NCBI RefSeq assembly: GCF_016482825.1
Contig: NZ_JAEMNV010000014.1
Span: forward strand, 1-46,361
Source: Antrihabitans stalagmiti
Lineage (GTDB): Bacteria > Actinomycetota > Actinomycetes > Mycobacteriales > Mycobacteriaceae
DNA: 46,361 bases
Direction: 5' to 3'
Shown here: one piece after another, positions 16,201 through 23,829 of the stretch
Layout of the letters: every line of letters starts with the position of its first letter
Numbering within the stretch: the stretch's first letter is position 1
The notes under the pieces: generated by a model
Told to the model about the DNA's origin: nothing
Databases searched by the model: none
The model's input: the letters and a program-made list of their open reading frames with translations, nothing else
Program-made: the position numbers and the translations under genes

Positions 16201-17833
16201 TGATCGCGGCAGCGTCGCGTATGCGGGTCGCTGTACCAGCGATCCGCTGCGCGATCGACTGACGCTCGACCGACACCGCGAATCCTTGCGCGGCCATATT
16301 CTCGCGAAGCGCGATCGTGTGAGCGGTGAGCGCGCGCGTAAGCAGAAGCTGACCGGCCAGGATCGCGGGCGCCTGAATCACCGCGACGACGCGGGCAATA
16401 TGGAACGCGGTCTCTGCGGTCTGCGCAATCGCATAACCAGCGGCCAATCCCGCGAGCGCAACTGTTGCCGCCGTCGTGTGATCGGCAAAGAACCCCATGA
16501 TGTTGCCGAGCGCACGCAATCCAACGACCGCGACACTGCCCGTACTGCCCACCAAATCAAGCAGTGACGTCCCCGCGCCCTGAATGACCGAGCCGAGTTT
16601 GCCGATCGACTCACCGACCGAATCGCTCGCACCACCAACAGAGTTCAGACCGTCGGCAACTTCCGTGCCGCTGCTCTTGAATACGTCGAAGAACTTCGAG
16701 AAGCCCTCAGCCGAGGGACTCTTGATGACGTCGAAGAGTCGCTGTGCGCCCTCGCGGATGCGGAACAGAATATCGACGACCTTCGAATCCTCTTCGAGGC
16801 CGAACGTCATATCGGCACCCTTGAAGTCACCCGAGGCGAGGATCGAAAAGACGCCACGGATGCCGTCAGTAACCTTGCGGGCGCGTTCGCCGAATCGCTC
16901 CCAGCGTGTTCCTTCGCCGTCGATCGAATCGCCTGAGGATTTGAACGCGGCCGACATCTGATGCAGGCCGTCCGCGGTGCGTTGAGCGAACGCGCTCACC
17001 GACGGAGTGATCCTGTCGAGCAACTCGGTTACCTTGCCGAGCCCGCCCTTGCCGTCGTTGAGGAACGGCGTCAGGAACCCCTCACCGAGACGACCGAACG
17101 CAGCCTTCATATTCGCGAACGACCCGCGCAGCGTCTTCCCGGACTCCAGGGCCGCGCCGCCGATGTTCTTCTCGATCACCCGCTTGAACGTTTCCGAGTC
17201 GACCTCGCCGGCCTTGACCATCTTCGACAGTTCGTCGGCGCTGACGCCGTACTCCTTTTGGAGCCACTGGAAGATCGGCACGCCGCGGTCGGAAAGCTGA
17301 TTCAGGTTGTCGGTGAATACTTTTCCCGACGCCTGCACCTTGTTGACGATCGAGCCCATTTCCTCGAGCGAGGTGCCGGCGATTGTCGCTGCGTCGGCGG
17401 TGAGCTTCAAGTACTTCGTCAGCTCTTGGCCTGGCTGGATACCTGCGGCCACCGCAGATGCGGCGATCGTTGCTGCCTCGCCGAGTCCGAACGCCGTGCC
17501 TTTCACCGACGCGAGAGCCGAGGACATGATCTCCGCAACCGACTCGGCGGAGTGCCCCAGGCCCGCGAGCTTGCCCTTCGCATCGTCGATCGCGACGAGC
17601 CGCTTCATCCCCTGCGTCAATGCAGTGCTCAGCGCGAGTCCTGCGACTGTGCCCGCAGCGATTGCGCCGGCCTTGAGGGTCGACCCCATCGCCGATGCAA
17701 TCTTGGAACCCATGCTGCGACCGACGGAATCCGCACCACGCGCACCTTGCTTGAGGGAGGACTCGATCTGACTTGGAATCTTCGATGTGTCCGCGACCAG
17801 CGAGACATAGGCAACGGCGAGTTCGGAAGCCAA
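13235..17833 (-). CDS. Tape measure protein, 1532 aa
   Basis: This is the longest gene and sets the tail length. The N-terminus has the usual phage tape-measure pattern (ADTSKIPSQIESSLKQGARG) and hydrophobic segments near residues 50-75 and in the middle. Long Ala/Asp/Glu-rich helical stretches follow. Around residues 1090-1110 there is YSWGGTGPTNFDCSGF, an NlpC/P60-like Cys site, suggesting a wall-degrading domain used at entry. It starts with TTG at 17833 behind a very strong AAAGGAGGT ribosome-binding site. It follows the chaperone genes, as usual. Confidence 0.93.
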   Translation of the reverse strand: MASELAVAYVSLVADTSKIPSQIESSLKQGARGADSVGRSMGSKIASAMGSTLKAGAIAAGTVAGLALSTALTQGMKRLVAIDDAKGKLAGLGHSAESVAEIMSSALASVKGTAFGLGEAATIAASAVAAGIQPGQELTKYLKLTADAATIAGTSLEEMGSIVNKVQASGKVFTDNLNQLSDRGVPIFQWLQKEYGVSADELSKMVKAGEVDSETFKRVIEKNIGGAALESGKTLRGSFANMKAAFGRLGEGFLTPFLNDGKGGLGKVTELLDRITPSVSAFAQRTADGLHQMSAAFKSSGDSIDGEGTRWERFGERARKVTDGIRGVFSILASGDFKGADMTFGLEEDSKVVDILFRIREGAQRLFDVIKSPSAEGFSKFFDVFKSSGTEVADGLNSVGGASDSVGESIGKLGSVIQGAGTSLLDLVGSTGSVAVVGLRALGNIMGFFADHTTAATVALAGLAAGYAIAQTAETAFHIARVVAVIQAPAILAGQLLLTRALTAHTIALRENMAAQGFAVSVERQSIAQRIAGTATRIRDAAAINAQTTALARYAAVQRAAVASSGAFVGALRNGAANIATLGANAQGAGRAGLSAMRTGASNLASALGGPLVLGLAAAVIGIISFKSASDTLNKNIEANRTSAERFGESMQTFRQSLDEAFGDSGGTIDRGVKSVVTDQLAAIDDELEAASERFPSKWQGVVSFFKESFSFGQGNQIGDALELTDAANQARAAQSALESLDMTTKDLGAAAVGSSSQWDDLRNSLLATGDGGRVLVDKYDEVRRVFLESQSSANKVRDAFLEIKDGAVGASAGVSGLASALGLLRDDESSVEDAQQKVNDSLRSFKEALNSGGAATIDAAGKIDTATAAGSQLRDTTKGVQQAFDEAAAAAITAAQQQGQSSQQVAAAGVDAGQRVRDSFIELATAALGSKEAAVALADQLKLFPAEIPTKINLDTQTPKNDMQELLQVLSGKSVTVPVHPVLQDNPDLGSQISPQVGTIFGIPPRPRADGGIDNLPGQATIQPGRGGGLVQWAEGETGGEAFIPMSAAKRGRSTSILAEVASRFGFSLQKYADGGIRAALSAGRSVDGNPYSWGGTGPTNFDCSGFVGWLQQIAMGIVGSTKRLYTTLSLIGGATAGLVSGLGPVGTFFQVGVSDEHMAATIDGHNAESGGAHGTSGIDGGRAGARDSQFPYKFHLPNEQISNLVLGTGSGKQRVQWSDDDETDLKSAEVAVTQAEEARDKVYGDDSKSEADKQQADLKVEKAQNKVVELQGKKDDAASGVGIAPEAPELTRRYTDDEAARIDAEAAVEAAKLRRNDVYADPEATETDRLKADVELSKALDGLTRPTGESEEKGVKGVLRDLITDSAGILFDAALEQLPFDLGQSRWWSIDYSAFTQKPKEAIGSVPSFTQNDVMSQLGFDPATGIPAWFEQLRKGAPAKLFDQGGVMNPGDIGINLLKKPEAWLTPLEKENVERIANLDMLRLPPSTPQGPTGPRVQIDNHIKVSDERSQMRKLKTQNQLVFMQYGGGL

Positions 17834-17881
17834 CGATTCGACCTCCTTTCAGCTACGGGCAGGGAGAATGCATCGGGTGAT

Positions 17882-18300
17882 TTACAGCGCGGCGGTCAGC
17901 GCGAGTTGCCGACTGGCGATGCGTTGTTTGATCTGGTCCAACGGAATCCGCTGCGCCACAGACTTAGTCGACGCGGTTCTGCCTTCACCCACGCCGGGTC
18001 GCGGCATCGGCTTCGGGCGCGACGCGTGCTTGTCGCCGCCTCGTTGCCAATTCGCGCCGGCCAGAAGGTCGATGACAATCGCCAACAGGTGAGCCTGCAA
18101 ATTCCAGCCATCGTCGGGGAAACGCAACTGCCGCAACGCCGAAGTCTTCGGGAGGTGCTTGATAATGCACTTCACGTCCCACCACGACAGGTCGGCCGTG
18201 CCGATTCGATCCAAGGTGTAGCCGCGCTCCAGCAGGTCGGACTGCACGGCCTCCGCAGTCTCCTGATCGCTCAGGAATCGACGGAGGCCTAGGATTCCGG
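17882..18300 (-). CDS. Tail assembly chaperone, downstream part made by -1 frameshift
   Basis: This frame lies -1 to the 107-aa chaperone. It is open and clearly coding through its stop codon (ILGLRRFLSDQETAEAVQSD...), which is before any start codon. The protein resembles the second tail-assembly chaperone of siphophages (YTLDRIGTADLSWWDVKCIIKHLP, then a basic C-terminus). The fusion product would be about 243 aa, spanning 18612 to 17882. Independent start at a GTG (18247) is possible but has no good ribosome-binding site. It lies between chaperone G and the tape measure gene, which its product would help to assemble. Confidence 0.8.
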
Positions 18301-18612
18301 GACTGTCACCTTCGACATCTCGAACCAGTGATTCGAGATGTCGTCGAGTTCACCGCTGGTCAATTTCGACAACGCGTCGAGATGCTTCGGGACGAGCATT
18401 TCGATCAGCTTCAACGTCATCTTGCGATCAGACTTCGCGTCGCCGTCCTTGTTCTCCTTGAGCCATTCCTCGAACTCGTCAGCCTTGTCGGTCGGCAGAT
18501 ACTGCAGCTTCGGGACGCTGAAAAAGATCGGATTCTGCCGACCCTTGATCGGCACCTCGAACTCGACCTGTACCGACGGATCGTGCGCGGGAGTAACGCG
18601 GTAAACGGACAT
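18289..18612 (-). CDS. Tail assembly chaperone, upstream part, 107 aa
   Basis: This begins MSVYRVTPAHDPSVQVEFEVP and has a helical second half (DEFEEWLKENKDGDAKSDRK), typical of the first of the two chaperones that coat the tape measure during tail assembly. It lies between the major tail protein and the tape measure. The start at 18612 has no good ribosome-binding site nearby; the leader instead contains strong inverted repeats (18619-18712). It ends TCC-TAG within the presumed frameshift region. Confidence 0.8.
   Translation of the reverse strand: MSVYRVTPAHDPSVQVEFEVPIKGRQNPIFFSVPKLQYLPTDKADEFEEWLKENKDGDAKSDRKMTLKLIEMLVPKHLDALSKLTSGELDDISNHWFEMSKVTVPES
18295..18301 (-). promoter_or_regulatory. 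Candidate -1 ribosomal frameshift site C-CCG-GAA
   Basis: The downstream chaperone frame is -1 relative to the first, and both are coding only on their own side of about 18300. The heptamer CCCGGAA in the frame C-CCG-GAA sits two codons before the stop TAG at 18289. It is an imperfect X-XXY-YYZ site. The position is well bracketed, but the exact slip bases are inferred. Confidence 0.5.
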
Positions 18613-18618
18613 GCGTGA

Positions 18619-18712
18619 GGACCGGGCCTTTCGTGTTGGGTAGCGGACCGAGCCGAACCCACCCGGCAAGGGCAGGCCCGGTCCAAGGGGTGAAACACCT
18701 TGCCGGGTGGGT
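18619..18712 (-). promoter_or_regulatory. Structured leader of the tail chaperone gene, possible pseudoknot
   Basis: In the leftward RNA a 15-bp perfect stem forms between 18698-18712 and 18657-18671. Its 26-nt loop holds GGACCGGGCCT (18674-18684 complement), which is perfectly complementary to AGGCCCGGTCC (18619-18629), seven bases before the ATG at 18612. Loop-to-downstream pairing would make an H-type pseudoknot that covers the translation start. The stem alone may also act as a partial terminator after the major tail gene. Confidence 0.55.
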
Positions 18713-18716
18713 ACTT

Positions 18717-19544
18717 TTAGGCGTACGTGACTGCGAACGCCGCCGACGGCCCGTTGGCGTCGGTCACGATCACGTTGTGAGGACCGGCCGTCTTCGCGGG
18801 GGTGATGACGCTGATCGAGTTGTCGGTCAAGACCTGGAACGCCGTCACGGCGGTGCCGCCGATCGTGATGCCGGTTGTGCCGTCGAAACCGCGGCCTCGG
18901 ATCGTCCGCAACTGTCCGCCCGCTGTACCGAAGTTGCCCGTCGGCGTCACGCCCGTCACGGTCGGGACCGCGCTACTGGAACCGCTCGGAGGCTCGCGGA
19001 GCTCGACGACGGTGTCACCGTCTGCGTTCTCGAAGCATTCGATTGTCAGCGTGTACTCGACGGTGTCGGTATGCACCTTGGTGATGTCACCGACAGTTGT
19101 GACCTGCCCGATTTCGATCAGGTCGCGCTGCAGCATGCCCTCGCCGTCGATCGTGTCGACCACGTAGAAGGACTTGGGCAGGATCGACTTGTTGTGCCGG
19201 ACCTTGATCGGGAACCCGTCCTCGTCGACCTCGACGTTGCTGTCACCGAAGACAGTCCGCAACGTCTCGGCGTTCTTGTCCTCGAGCAACGTCACCTGAT
19301 AGGTCTCGGTGTAGTCGTTCTGGAGGGTCGCGACGGTTGCGCCGCCGAACGACTTCTTCTTCTGCACGTCACGCGACGCGGAGTTGACGATGCCGGACTC
19401 ACCGACGTAGCCGTGATCCTTGAACAGGTTGGACAGCGATGCGATGGCGTCCGTCGGCGCAGTCGTGCCGAGCGGTGCCCGATAGAAAACGCCTACCCCT
19501 CCGGGGCGAGGAGTGGCGACGGAAACATTGGCCGAATCAGCCAT
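18717..19544 (-). CDS. Major tail protein with C-terminal Ig-like (IPT/TIG) domain, 275 aa
   Basis: The first 185 residues are the tail tube domain (PGGVGVFYRAPLGTTAPTDA start, then beta-rich). The last 85 residues (PTVTGVTPTGNFGTAGGQLRT... AFAVTYA) are an IPT/TIG Ig-like domain that decorates the tube surface. The position after the tail terminator and before the chaperones is canonical. The ATG at 19544 follows AAAGGGGC. A copy of the 11-mer AGGCCCGGTCC, also present in the chaperone leader, lies in its leader (19576-19586). Confidence 0.88.
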   Translation of the reverse strand: MADSANVSVATPRPGGVGVFYRAPLGTTAPTDAIASLSNLFKDHGYVGESGIVNSASRDVQKKKSFGGATVATLQNDYTETYQVTLLEDKNAETLRTVFGDSNVEVDEDGFPIKVRHNKSILPKSFYVVDTIDGEGMLQRDLIEIGQVTTVGDITKVHTDTVEYTLTIECFENADGDTVVELREPPSGSSSAVPTVTGVTPTGNFGTAGGQLRTIRGRGFDGTTGITIGGTAVTAFQVLTDNSISVITPAKTAGPHNVIVTDANGPSAAFAVTYA

Positions 19545-19599
19545 GACTTTGCCCCTTTCAAAAGGCAGTGCGTTTGGACCGGGCCTGAAAGGGATCGAG

Positions 19600-19989
19600 C
19601 TACTGAGCTGAGATGCCCAGCGTTCCTGTGACCTGCCAGCGCGATTGACTCGGCACGGCAGGGTCGTTGAACGACGCGCGGCCAGCCTCGGACCAGCCGA
19701 GAAGCTTTACGTCGTTGATGGTTTCGAACTGGGCTGCGCGGAGGTGCGCGGCTACGAGGTTGGCGAGAGTTTCCGCTTCCGCCTCGGTCGGTGCCCAGCA
19801 TTCGAAGATGAGCCACGGCCGATCGGTCACAATGTTCGACATCCCACCACCAGCGCGGGACACTCTGACAAACGTCGCGGGGCGCGGGTTCGGCACCTTC
19901 GATGACACGGGCGGAACGATCCTGTCGTTCAGCAGTTGCACCGCCACCGTCTGCGCAGGCGCTGGAACGATCAGTTCAGCGTCCGGCAT
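19600..19989 (-). CDS. Tail terminator protein, 129 aa
   Basis: This is a small alpha/beta protein with the tail-terminator pattern: [13 protein letters not shown] near the N-terminus, then [32 protein letters not shown]. It is placed between the gp10-like connector and the major tail protein, as in HK97-type phages. It would cap the growing tail tube and join it to the head. The start overlaps the upstream gene by 14 bp. Confidence 0.75.
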   Translation of the reverse strand: MPDAELIVPAPAQTVAVQLLNDRIVPPVSSKVPNPRPATFVRVSRAGGGMSNIVTDRPWLIFECWAPTEAEAETLANLVAAHLRAAQFETINDVKLLGWSEAGRASFNDPAVPSQSRWQVTGTLGISAQ

Positions 19990-20233
19990 CGAGTGCCCGG
20001 ATCAATGTGTTGTTCGTGGCGTTGTCCTGCATCGCCTCCGCCGTCGCCGTGACAACGCTTGTCCGCCAACGACCTTGCGGACTTTTCACGCCCTGTTGTG
20101 AGGATGTCTCGTAGCCGCCTTCGGACCCACCGGCTGCCGCTTGCACGCGACTAGCCCGTTCTTCCAGATCGGAAACGACTCCGGGGGAACGCCGGAGATC
20201 GTAGAAGGCGTTCGGATCCCACTTGATCCGCAT
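19976..20233 (-). CDS. Head-tail connector, HK97 gp10-like, 85 aa
   Basis: This short basic protein ([20 protein letters not shown]... [18 protein letters not shown]) resembles the small HK97 gp10-type neck proteins in its helical N-terminus and the [11 protein letters not shown] segment. It follows the stopper gene with no gap and precedes the tail terminator. Genes in this position form the neck ring. No zinc or membrane features are seen. Confidence 0.65.
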   Translation of the reverse strand: MRIKWDPNAFYDLRRSPGVVSDLEERASRVQAAAGGSEGGYETSSQQGVKSPQGRWRTSVVTATAEAMQDNATNNTLIRALDAGR

Positions 20234-20602
20234 CTACCCCTCCACTCGCTTGAGGTTGACTACCGAGCCGGGTCGCCAACCGTGGAATCCGTGATTCGCA
20301 TCCTCTGGGTAGCCGATGACCTCGAACTGCCCCTGCGGACCCTCAGGTAAATCCACGACGTCACGGGGTCCTACCGGAAAACCCTCCGGCACAGCCATTT
20401 CGATCTCGACGACCGTCCGGTTATGACCAGCGAGCTTCGGTTCGCCCTCCCCGCGACTGGCCGGACCCCAGCAAATCACCCGATGTTGCACGCCCGGTTG
20501 ATCAAGTGGTGGCGTAAACACGTCAGCCGGGTTTCCCTGTGCATCCTCGGCGCCGGCCGAGTGAGTGTGCACCCCAACCTCATAGAGGAGCGGGAATGTC
20601 AC
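20234..20602 (-). CDS. Head-to-tail stopper, 122 aa
   Basis: This is a beta-rich protein (SRGEGEPKLAGHNRTVVEIEMAVPEGFPVGPRDVVDLPEG... NVVNLKRVEG), the usual pattern of SPP1 gp16-type stopper proteins that plug the connector after packaging. It starts with GTG right after the upstream TAA (20603-20605). Its order among adaptor, stopper, gp10-like and terminator matches other siphophages. The exact role is based on that order. Confidence 0.65.
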   Translation of the reverse strand: MTFPLLYEVGVHTHSAGAEDAQGNPADVFTPPLDQPGVQHRVICWGPASRGEGEPKLAGHNRTVVEIEMAVPEGFPVGPRDVVDLPEGPQGQFEVIGYPEDANHGFHGWRPGSVVNLKRVEG

Positions 20603-20977
20603 TTAGATCAGCCAGCCCATGCAAGCGCCGACAGTTGGGCCGTCGAGCGCGGCGATGTCAGCGGCGTTGAAGTACAGATTGCCTGTTGGATTGGCGAACG
20701 TCCGCGTCATGCCGAACTGGAGTGCAGATAGAGACTGCTGCGACACCCCGTCCGCTTCGGGCGCCAGCATCGCCCGTTTCACCATCCCGCACACGATCCG
20801 AACAACGGTGAGCTCGGCTACGGCACCCGACGCGATACGTGCATCGATGTCGGGCCAACGCTCACGGATCATCTGCGATGCATCCGCGAGAAGCGTTGTC
20901 GCAATGGCGGACTCGGAGACACTGAGAGGCCGCCACCGCGACTCCACATCTTGCGGCGTGGCGAACGGGTCAGCCAT
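20603..20977 (-). CDS. Head-to-tail adaptor, gp15/gp19-like, 124 aa
   Basis: The sequence MADPFATPQDVESRWRPLSVSESAIATTLLADASQMIRERWPDIDARI is the typical helical start of the Gp15/Gp19 adaptor family. FGMTRTFANPTGNLYF follows. Adaptors bind beneath the portal. ATG is at 20977, with the short capsid-associated gene just upstream. Confidence 0.78.
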   Translation of the reverse strand: MADPFATPQDVESRWRPLSVSESAIATTLLADASQMIRERWPDIDARIASGAVAELTVVRIVCGMVKRAMLAPEADGVSQQSLSALQFGMTRTFANPTGNLYFNAADIAALDGPTVGACMGWLI

Positions 20978-20992
20978 GACGGCCTCTCGCGG

Positions 20993-21190
20993 TCACTTCT
21001 CGGAGTCGAGCGGGTTGGACTCGTCGAGGTACCCCAACTCGCGGAGTAGGTCGACTGATTCCTTCTCGACGTCGTCGGTGATGATGTCGCCGTAGCGGAG
21101 CTGCTTCACGGCTCCGTCCTTGGTCTTGACGGACACCAGTGCGGCAGCGACGAACGGACCGGCGGCTTTCTTAGCCGCTTGTGCAGGCAT
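20993..21190 (-). CDS. Small head-region protein, 65 aa
   Basis: The ATG at 21190 overlaps the stop of the major capsid gene (TGATG). The protein is basic at the N-terminus and acidic at the C-terminus (KDGAVKQLRYGDIITDDVEKESVDLLRELGYLDES). This type of small protein commonly follows the capsid gene in actinophages. The function is unknown. Confidence 0.65.
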   Translation of the reverse strand: MPAQAAKKAAGPFVAAALVSVKTKDGAVKQLRYGDIITDDVEKESVDLLRELGYLDESNPLDSEK

Positions 21191-22113
21191 CAGGCCACGC
21201 CCGAGATGCGGAAGCCGGCGCCCGGATCGGTGACCACGGGTGCGAAGTTCGCCCGCACACGCAGTCGCCACGAGTCGTTGTTGTCGACTCGCATGACCTT
21301 CGACTGCACCAGGTCGGTGGCCTGCTGGTATCCGCCGGCCAGGTCCTCGGTCGCGATGAATCCGAGCTGGCGAGTGTCGAGCACCCACGCGTTGGTTCCG
21401 ACACCGCCAGGCAGGTTGGCGGCGTTGGTGACCATGATTTCGAGGCCGGCGATTACTTCGTAGCGGCCCGAGTAGATCGGGTTGCTCTTGTCCTCGCGGG
21501 CCATCGCTGCTGCGATGACCGGATCGGACGCGAGGTATGCCCAGGCGTTGTCATCGACCAGCAGTGCGTTGGGCTCGTACCCGAGATTCAAGCCGCGGAT
21601 CGCGGCTTTTGCCTTCAGGATGTCCCGCAGCACGCTGGGGGACGCCGCAGTCCATGCCGTTGCAGCGGCAGCGGTGTTGGTGACCGATGTTGCGATCAGC
21701 GACACGACGGCCTGGTCGATGGCGCGACCTTCGGTGTTGACGAGCTTCAAGAGTCCCTTGTCGACAGGATCCATGTTGCGGCGCTTGATCGCCTCGTCGA
21801 AGACGAGAGTGTCGAGACCGGACTTGACGACCTTCGCGAGACCGCCAGGTCCGTCACCGACCGGAGAGATGGTGTATTCGCCACCGGGCGCGACGATTTC
21901 GGGAGTGGAGTCCGCGAAGATGCCTTCGACAGTCTCGTAGCCCACGGCACCGCCGGTGGTCTCTTCACGGCCGCGCAGGAGTTCGCCACCGACGTAGCGC
22001 TGCTGCATGAGCGTGTTCAGATCGCGTGCCACCCACTGCGGGTTCTGCAGGTAGCGCGATGCGGTCAGATTCGGGTCTGCGTATGTAGGCGCAGCGGGAG
22101 GGTTGGCAACCAT
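21190..22113 (-). CDS. Major capsid protein, HK97 fold, 307 aa
   Basis: The order is scaffold, decoration, then this gene, followed by connectors. The sequence shows HK97-type features: an N-terminal arm (LTASRYLQNPQWVARDLNTLMQQ), an E-loop-like stretch with GGAVGYETVEGIFADSTPEIVAPGGEY, a long helix, and a beta-rich P-domain/A-domain (EPNALLVDDNAWAYLAS). The ribosome-binding site GAGGTGA precedes the ATG at 22113. It forms the icosahedral shell. Confidence 0.88.
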   Translation of the reverse strand: MVANPPAAPTYADPNLTASRYLQNPQWVARDLNTLMQQRYVGGELLRGREETTGGAVGYETVEGIFADSTPEIVAPGGEYTISPVGDGPGGLAKVVKSGLDTLVFDEAIKRRNMDPVDKGLLKLVNTEGRAIDQAVVSLIATSVTNTAAAATAWTAASPSVLRDILKAKAAIRGLNLGYEPNALLVDDNAWAYLASDPVIAAAMAREDKSNPIYSGRYEVIAGLEIMVTNAANLPGGVGTNAWVLDTRQLGFIATEDLAGGYQQATDLVQSKVMRVDNNDSWRLRVRANFAPVVTDPGAGFRISGVA

Positions 22114-22146
22114 GTCTTGTTCACCTCAGTGAGTTTGTGGGGCCGT

Positions 22147-22168
22147 GACCCCTGGAATGAAGGGGGTC
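22147..22168. other. Short hairpin between decoration and capsid genes
   Basis: GACCCC (22147-22152) and GGGGTC (22163-22168) can pair across a 10-nt loop, right at the stop codon of the decoration gene. There is no U-tract. Such a hairpin may protect the abundant capsid mRNA or limit read-through. The evidence is weak. Confidence 0.3.
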
Positions 22169-22532
22169 AGCGAGCGAAGGCGACGCGAACCTTCGCCCCG
22201 TCTGCGGCGGCAGTTTCAGCGATGCCGACGAACTGCGCCGCGGTCGGAGTCGCCGCTGTTGCGACCTTGCCTGTCGCAGCGCTTGCCACTGCGTCGCCTG
22301 CGGCAACTGCGCCGGACGCGACGAGAACTTGAGTTCCACCGCGGTATACGGCGACTGAGTCGTTGGTCGCGGCATCGGTACCGGCAACGCCGATCCACGC
22401 TGCAGATGTTGCGCCGGCCGGACCGACTGTGCCGGAACCGGTGATGGCGACCAATTGTCCAGCCGTGATGGTGGCGCTGGCTTTGAAGGTGGGCACGTGG
22501 CCCGGAGTCCGGATAGGGAGGTACTCGGCCAT
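22167..22532 (-). CDS. Head decoration protein, 121 aa
   Basis: The protein is small, Ala/Thr/Gly-rich and beta-stranded (FKASATITAGQLVAITGSGTV... GIAETAAADGAKVRVAFAR), as in DUF2190-like trimeric capsid decoration proteins. It is encoded between scaffold and capsid, the normal place. It would bind to capsid three-fold positions and stabilise the filled head. Confidence 0.72.
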   Translation of the reverse strand: MAEYLPIRTPGHVPTFKASATITAGQLVAITGSGTVGPAGATSAAWIGVAGTDAATNDSVAVYRGGTQVLVASGAVAAGDAVASAATGKVATAATPTAAQFVGIAETAAADGAKVRVAFAR

Positions 22533-22561
22533 GACGGCCTCGCTTTCTGGGTTGGTTGGTT

Positions 22562-23131
22562 TCAGCGCCCGAAGCGGGCCGCGTACTGCGCATACTCGGT
22601 CTCTTCGGGGTCGTTCTGTTCGGGCGTTGCGCCCGGTTTGAGATTGGGAACCGGTCGGCCAGAACTCGGTTTGCCCTGTTGCAGGGCTTCGAGTTGCGCC
22701 TTCAGGTCGTCGTTCTCTGTGCGCAGTTTCAGCAATGCGCCGAGCCGTTCTGCGCGTCCGGCGATGGCGTCTTCGTCGCCCGTGCCGAGGAGGTCGAAGT
22801 GGTCCTCGTCGATGCCGAACTTGGCGGCCGCCTTGTACCGGAGTCCTTCAGCGCGCGCGTCGTCGCGTTCCCGTTCCGCTGCTGCGGCGCGGTCTGCGAT
22901 CTTCTGCGCTTCTGTTTTCTGGGACTCCTCGAAGTCTGCGAGTCGCTTCGCGGCGTCGGCGTTTGCTTTCGCTTCACGTCGGGCCGCGTCACGTTCCGCC
23001 TTCATGGCGGCGATGGCGCGCTTGCCTGCATCACCCAGTTCGACGGGATGTCCGTCGGGGGCGACCGTTGCGGGCGCTTCCGGCGTGACGTCGGGTGTGA
23101 CGGCTGGCTGTTCGGTGAGAATTTCGGACAT
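22562..23131 (-). CDS. Scaffolding protein, 189 aa
   Basis: The protein is strongly helical and charged, with a long coiled coil (residues about 35-105, AERDAARREAKANADAAKRLADFEESQKTEAQKIADRAAAAERERDD). It has acidic Pro-rich termini and Ala/Glu/Arg content typical of phage scaffolds that guide head assembly and then leave. A GGGGAG ribosome-binding site precedes the ATG at 23131. The position between MuF and decoration genes fits. Confidence 0.82.
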   Translation of the reverse strand: MSEILTEQPAVTPDVTPEAPATVAPDGHPVELGDAGKRAIAAMKAERDAARREAKANADAAKRLADFEESQKTEAQKIADRAAAAERERDDARAEGLRYKAAAKFGIDEDHFDLLGTGDEDAIAGRAERLGALLKLRTENDDLKAQLEALQQGKPSSGRPVPNLKPGATPEQNDPEETEYAQYAARFGR

Positions 23132-23181
23132 GTTGGAACTCCCCGTTGCGGGTTGGCCGACGCCGTTGCGGTGTCGGAGGT

Positions 23182-23829
23182 TCAGTGAGACGCGATGTAC
23201 GCGCGCACACGGGCGCGATCGGCGTCGGTGGAACTGTGCAGGGACGGCACATACGGCCGCACCGGGAGCGGCTCACCACGAAAAGCTGGGATCGCGGTGC
23301 AGTTGCAGTTGTCGTGGCTGGCGAAGTCGGCATGCTTGGCCGAATAGACAGCACCGCGACCCGCGAGCATCTGACAGAACGTGCAGCCGCCGCTCGATTG
23401 CCGCTGCCAACCGCTCGCCTTCGGGTCGTCGTAGGACGCGATTTGAATCGTCGTGCGGGCAACGTCCGCCACTCGGCGCTGTAGTCCACCCTGGATCAAT
23501 GTGAGCGCCGACGAAGGGTCCGGCTTGTCACCCAGTAGCGGGCCAGTGCCCCACCCGATCAGCGCATCGACACTCTCGACGGCCGGCTGAGCGGGCACGG
23601 CGAAAAACCGTCCGCCGACCCCTTTCTCCAGTCGAAGATCGTCGTACCACTCGGCCGCCACGGCACCAGCTGCAGCACCGTAGGTATCGACGATCGCGGG
23701 AAGTACTTCAGCGAGCACTTCCCGTGCCTCGACCGCAGAGGAGATACGTCGCCAGATGATCGCCAGGTCAGCCGACGCACGATCGGTCAATTCAGCGACA
23801 GCGCTACGCAGCAGGGTTTCGGTCTGCAC
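23182..23829 (-). CDS. MuF-like minor capsid protein, 215 aa
   Basis: The C-terminal half carries the MuF-like signature GGCTFCQMLAGRGAVY followed by ASHDNCNCTAIPAF, with paired Cys and a His, as seen in actinophage minor head proteins encoded after the portal. The N-terminal half is helical. The GTG start at 23829 overlaps the portal gene by 26 bp. It is thought to be injected or to help assemble the head. Confidence 0.75.
   Translation of the reverse strand: MQTETLLRSAVAELTDRASADLAIIWRRISSAVEAREVLAEVLPAIVDTYGAAAGAVAAEWYDDLRLEKGVGGRFFAVPAQPAVESVDALIGWGTGPLLGDKPDPSSALTLIQGGLQRRVADVARTTIQIASYDDPKASGWQRQSSGGCTFCQMLAGRGAVYSAKHADFASHDNCNCTAIPAFRGEPLPVRPYVPSLHSSTDADRARVRAYIASH

Noticed and set aside
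16961-18292. 443-aa plus-strand ORF opposite the tape measure and chaperones
   Set aside because: It runs across several well-supported minus-strand genes and has Arg/Leu-rich shadow composition; no motif or ribosome-binding site supports it.
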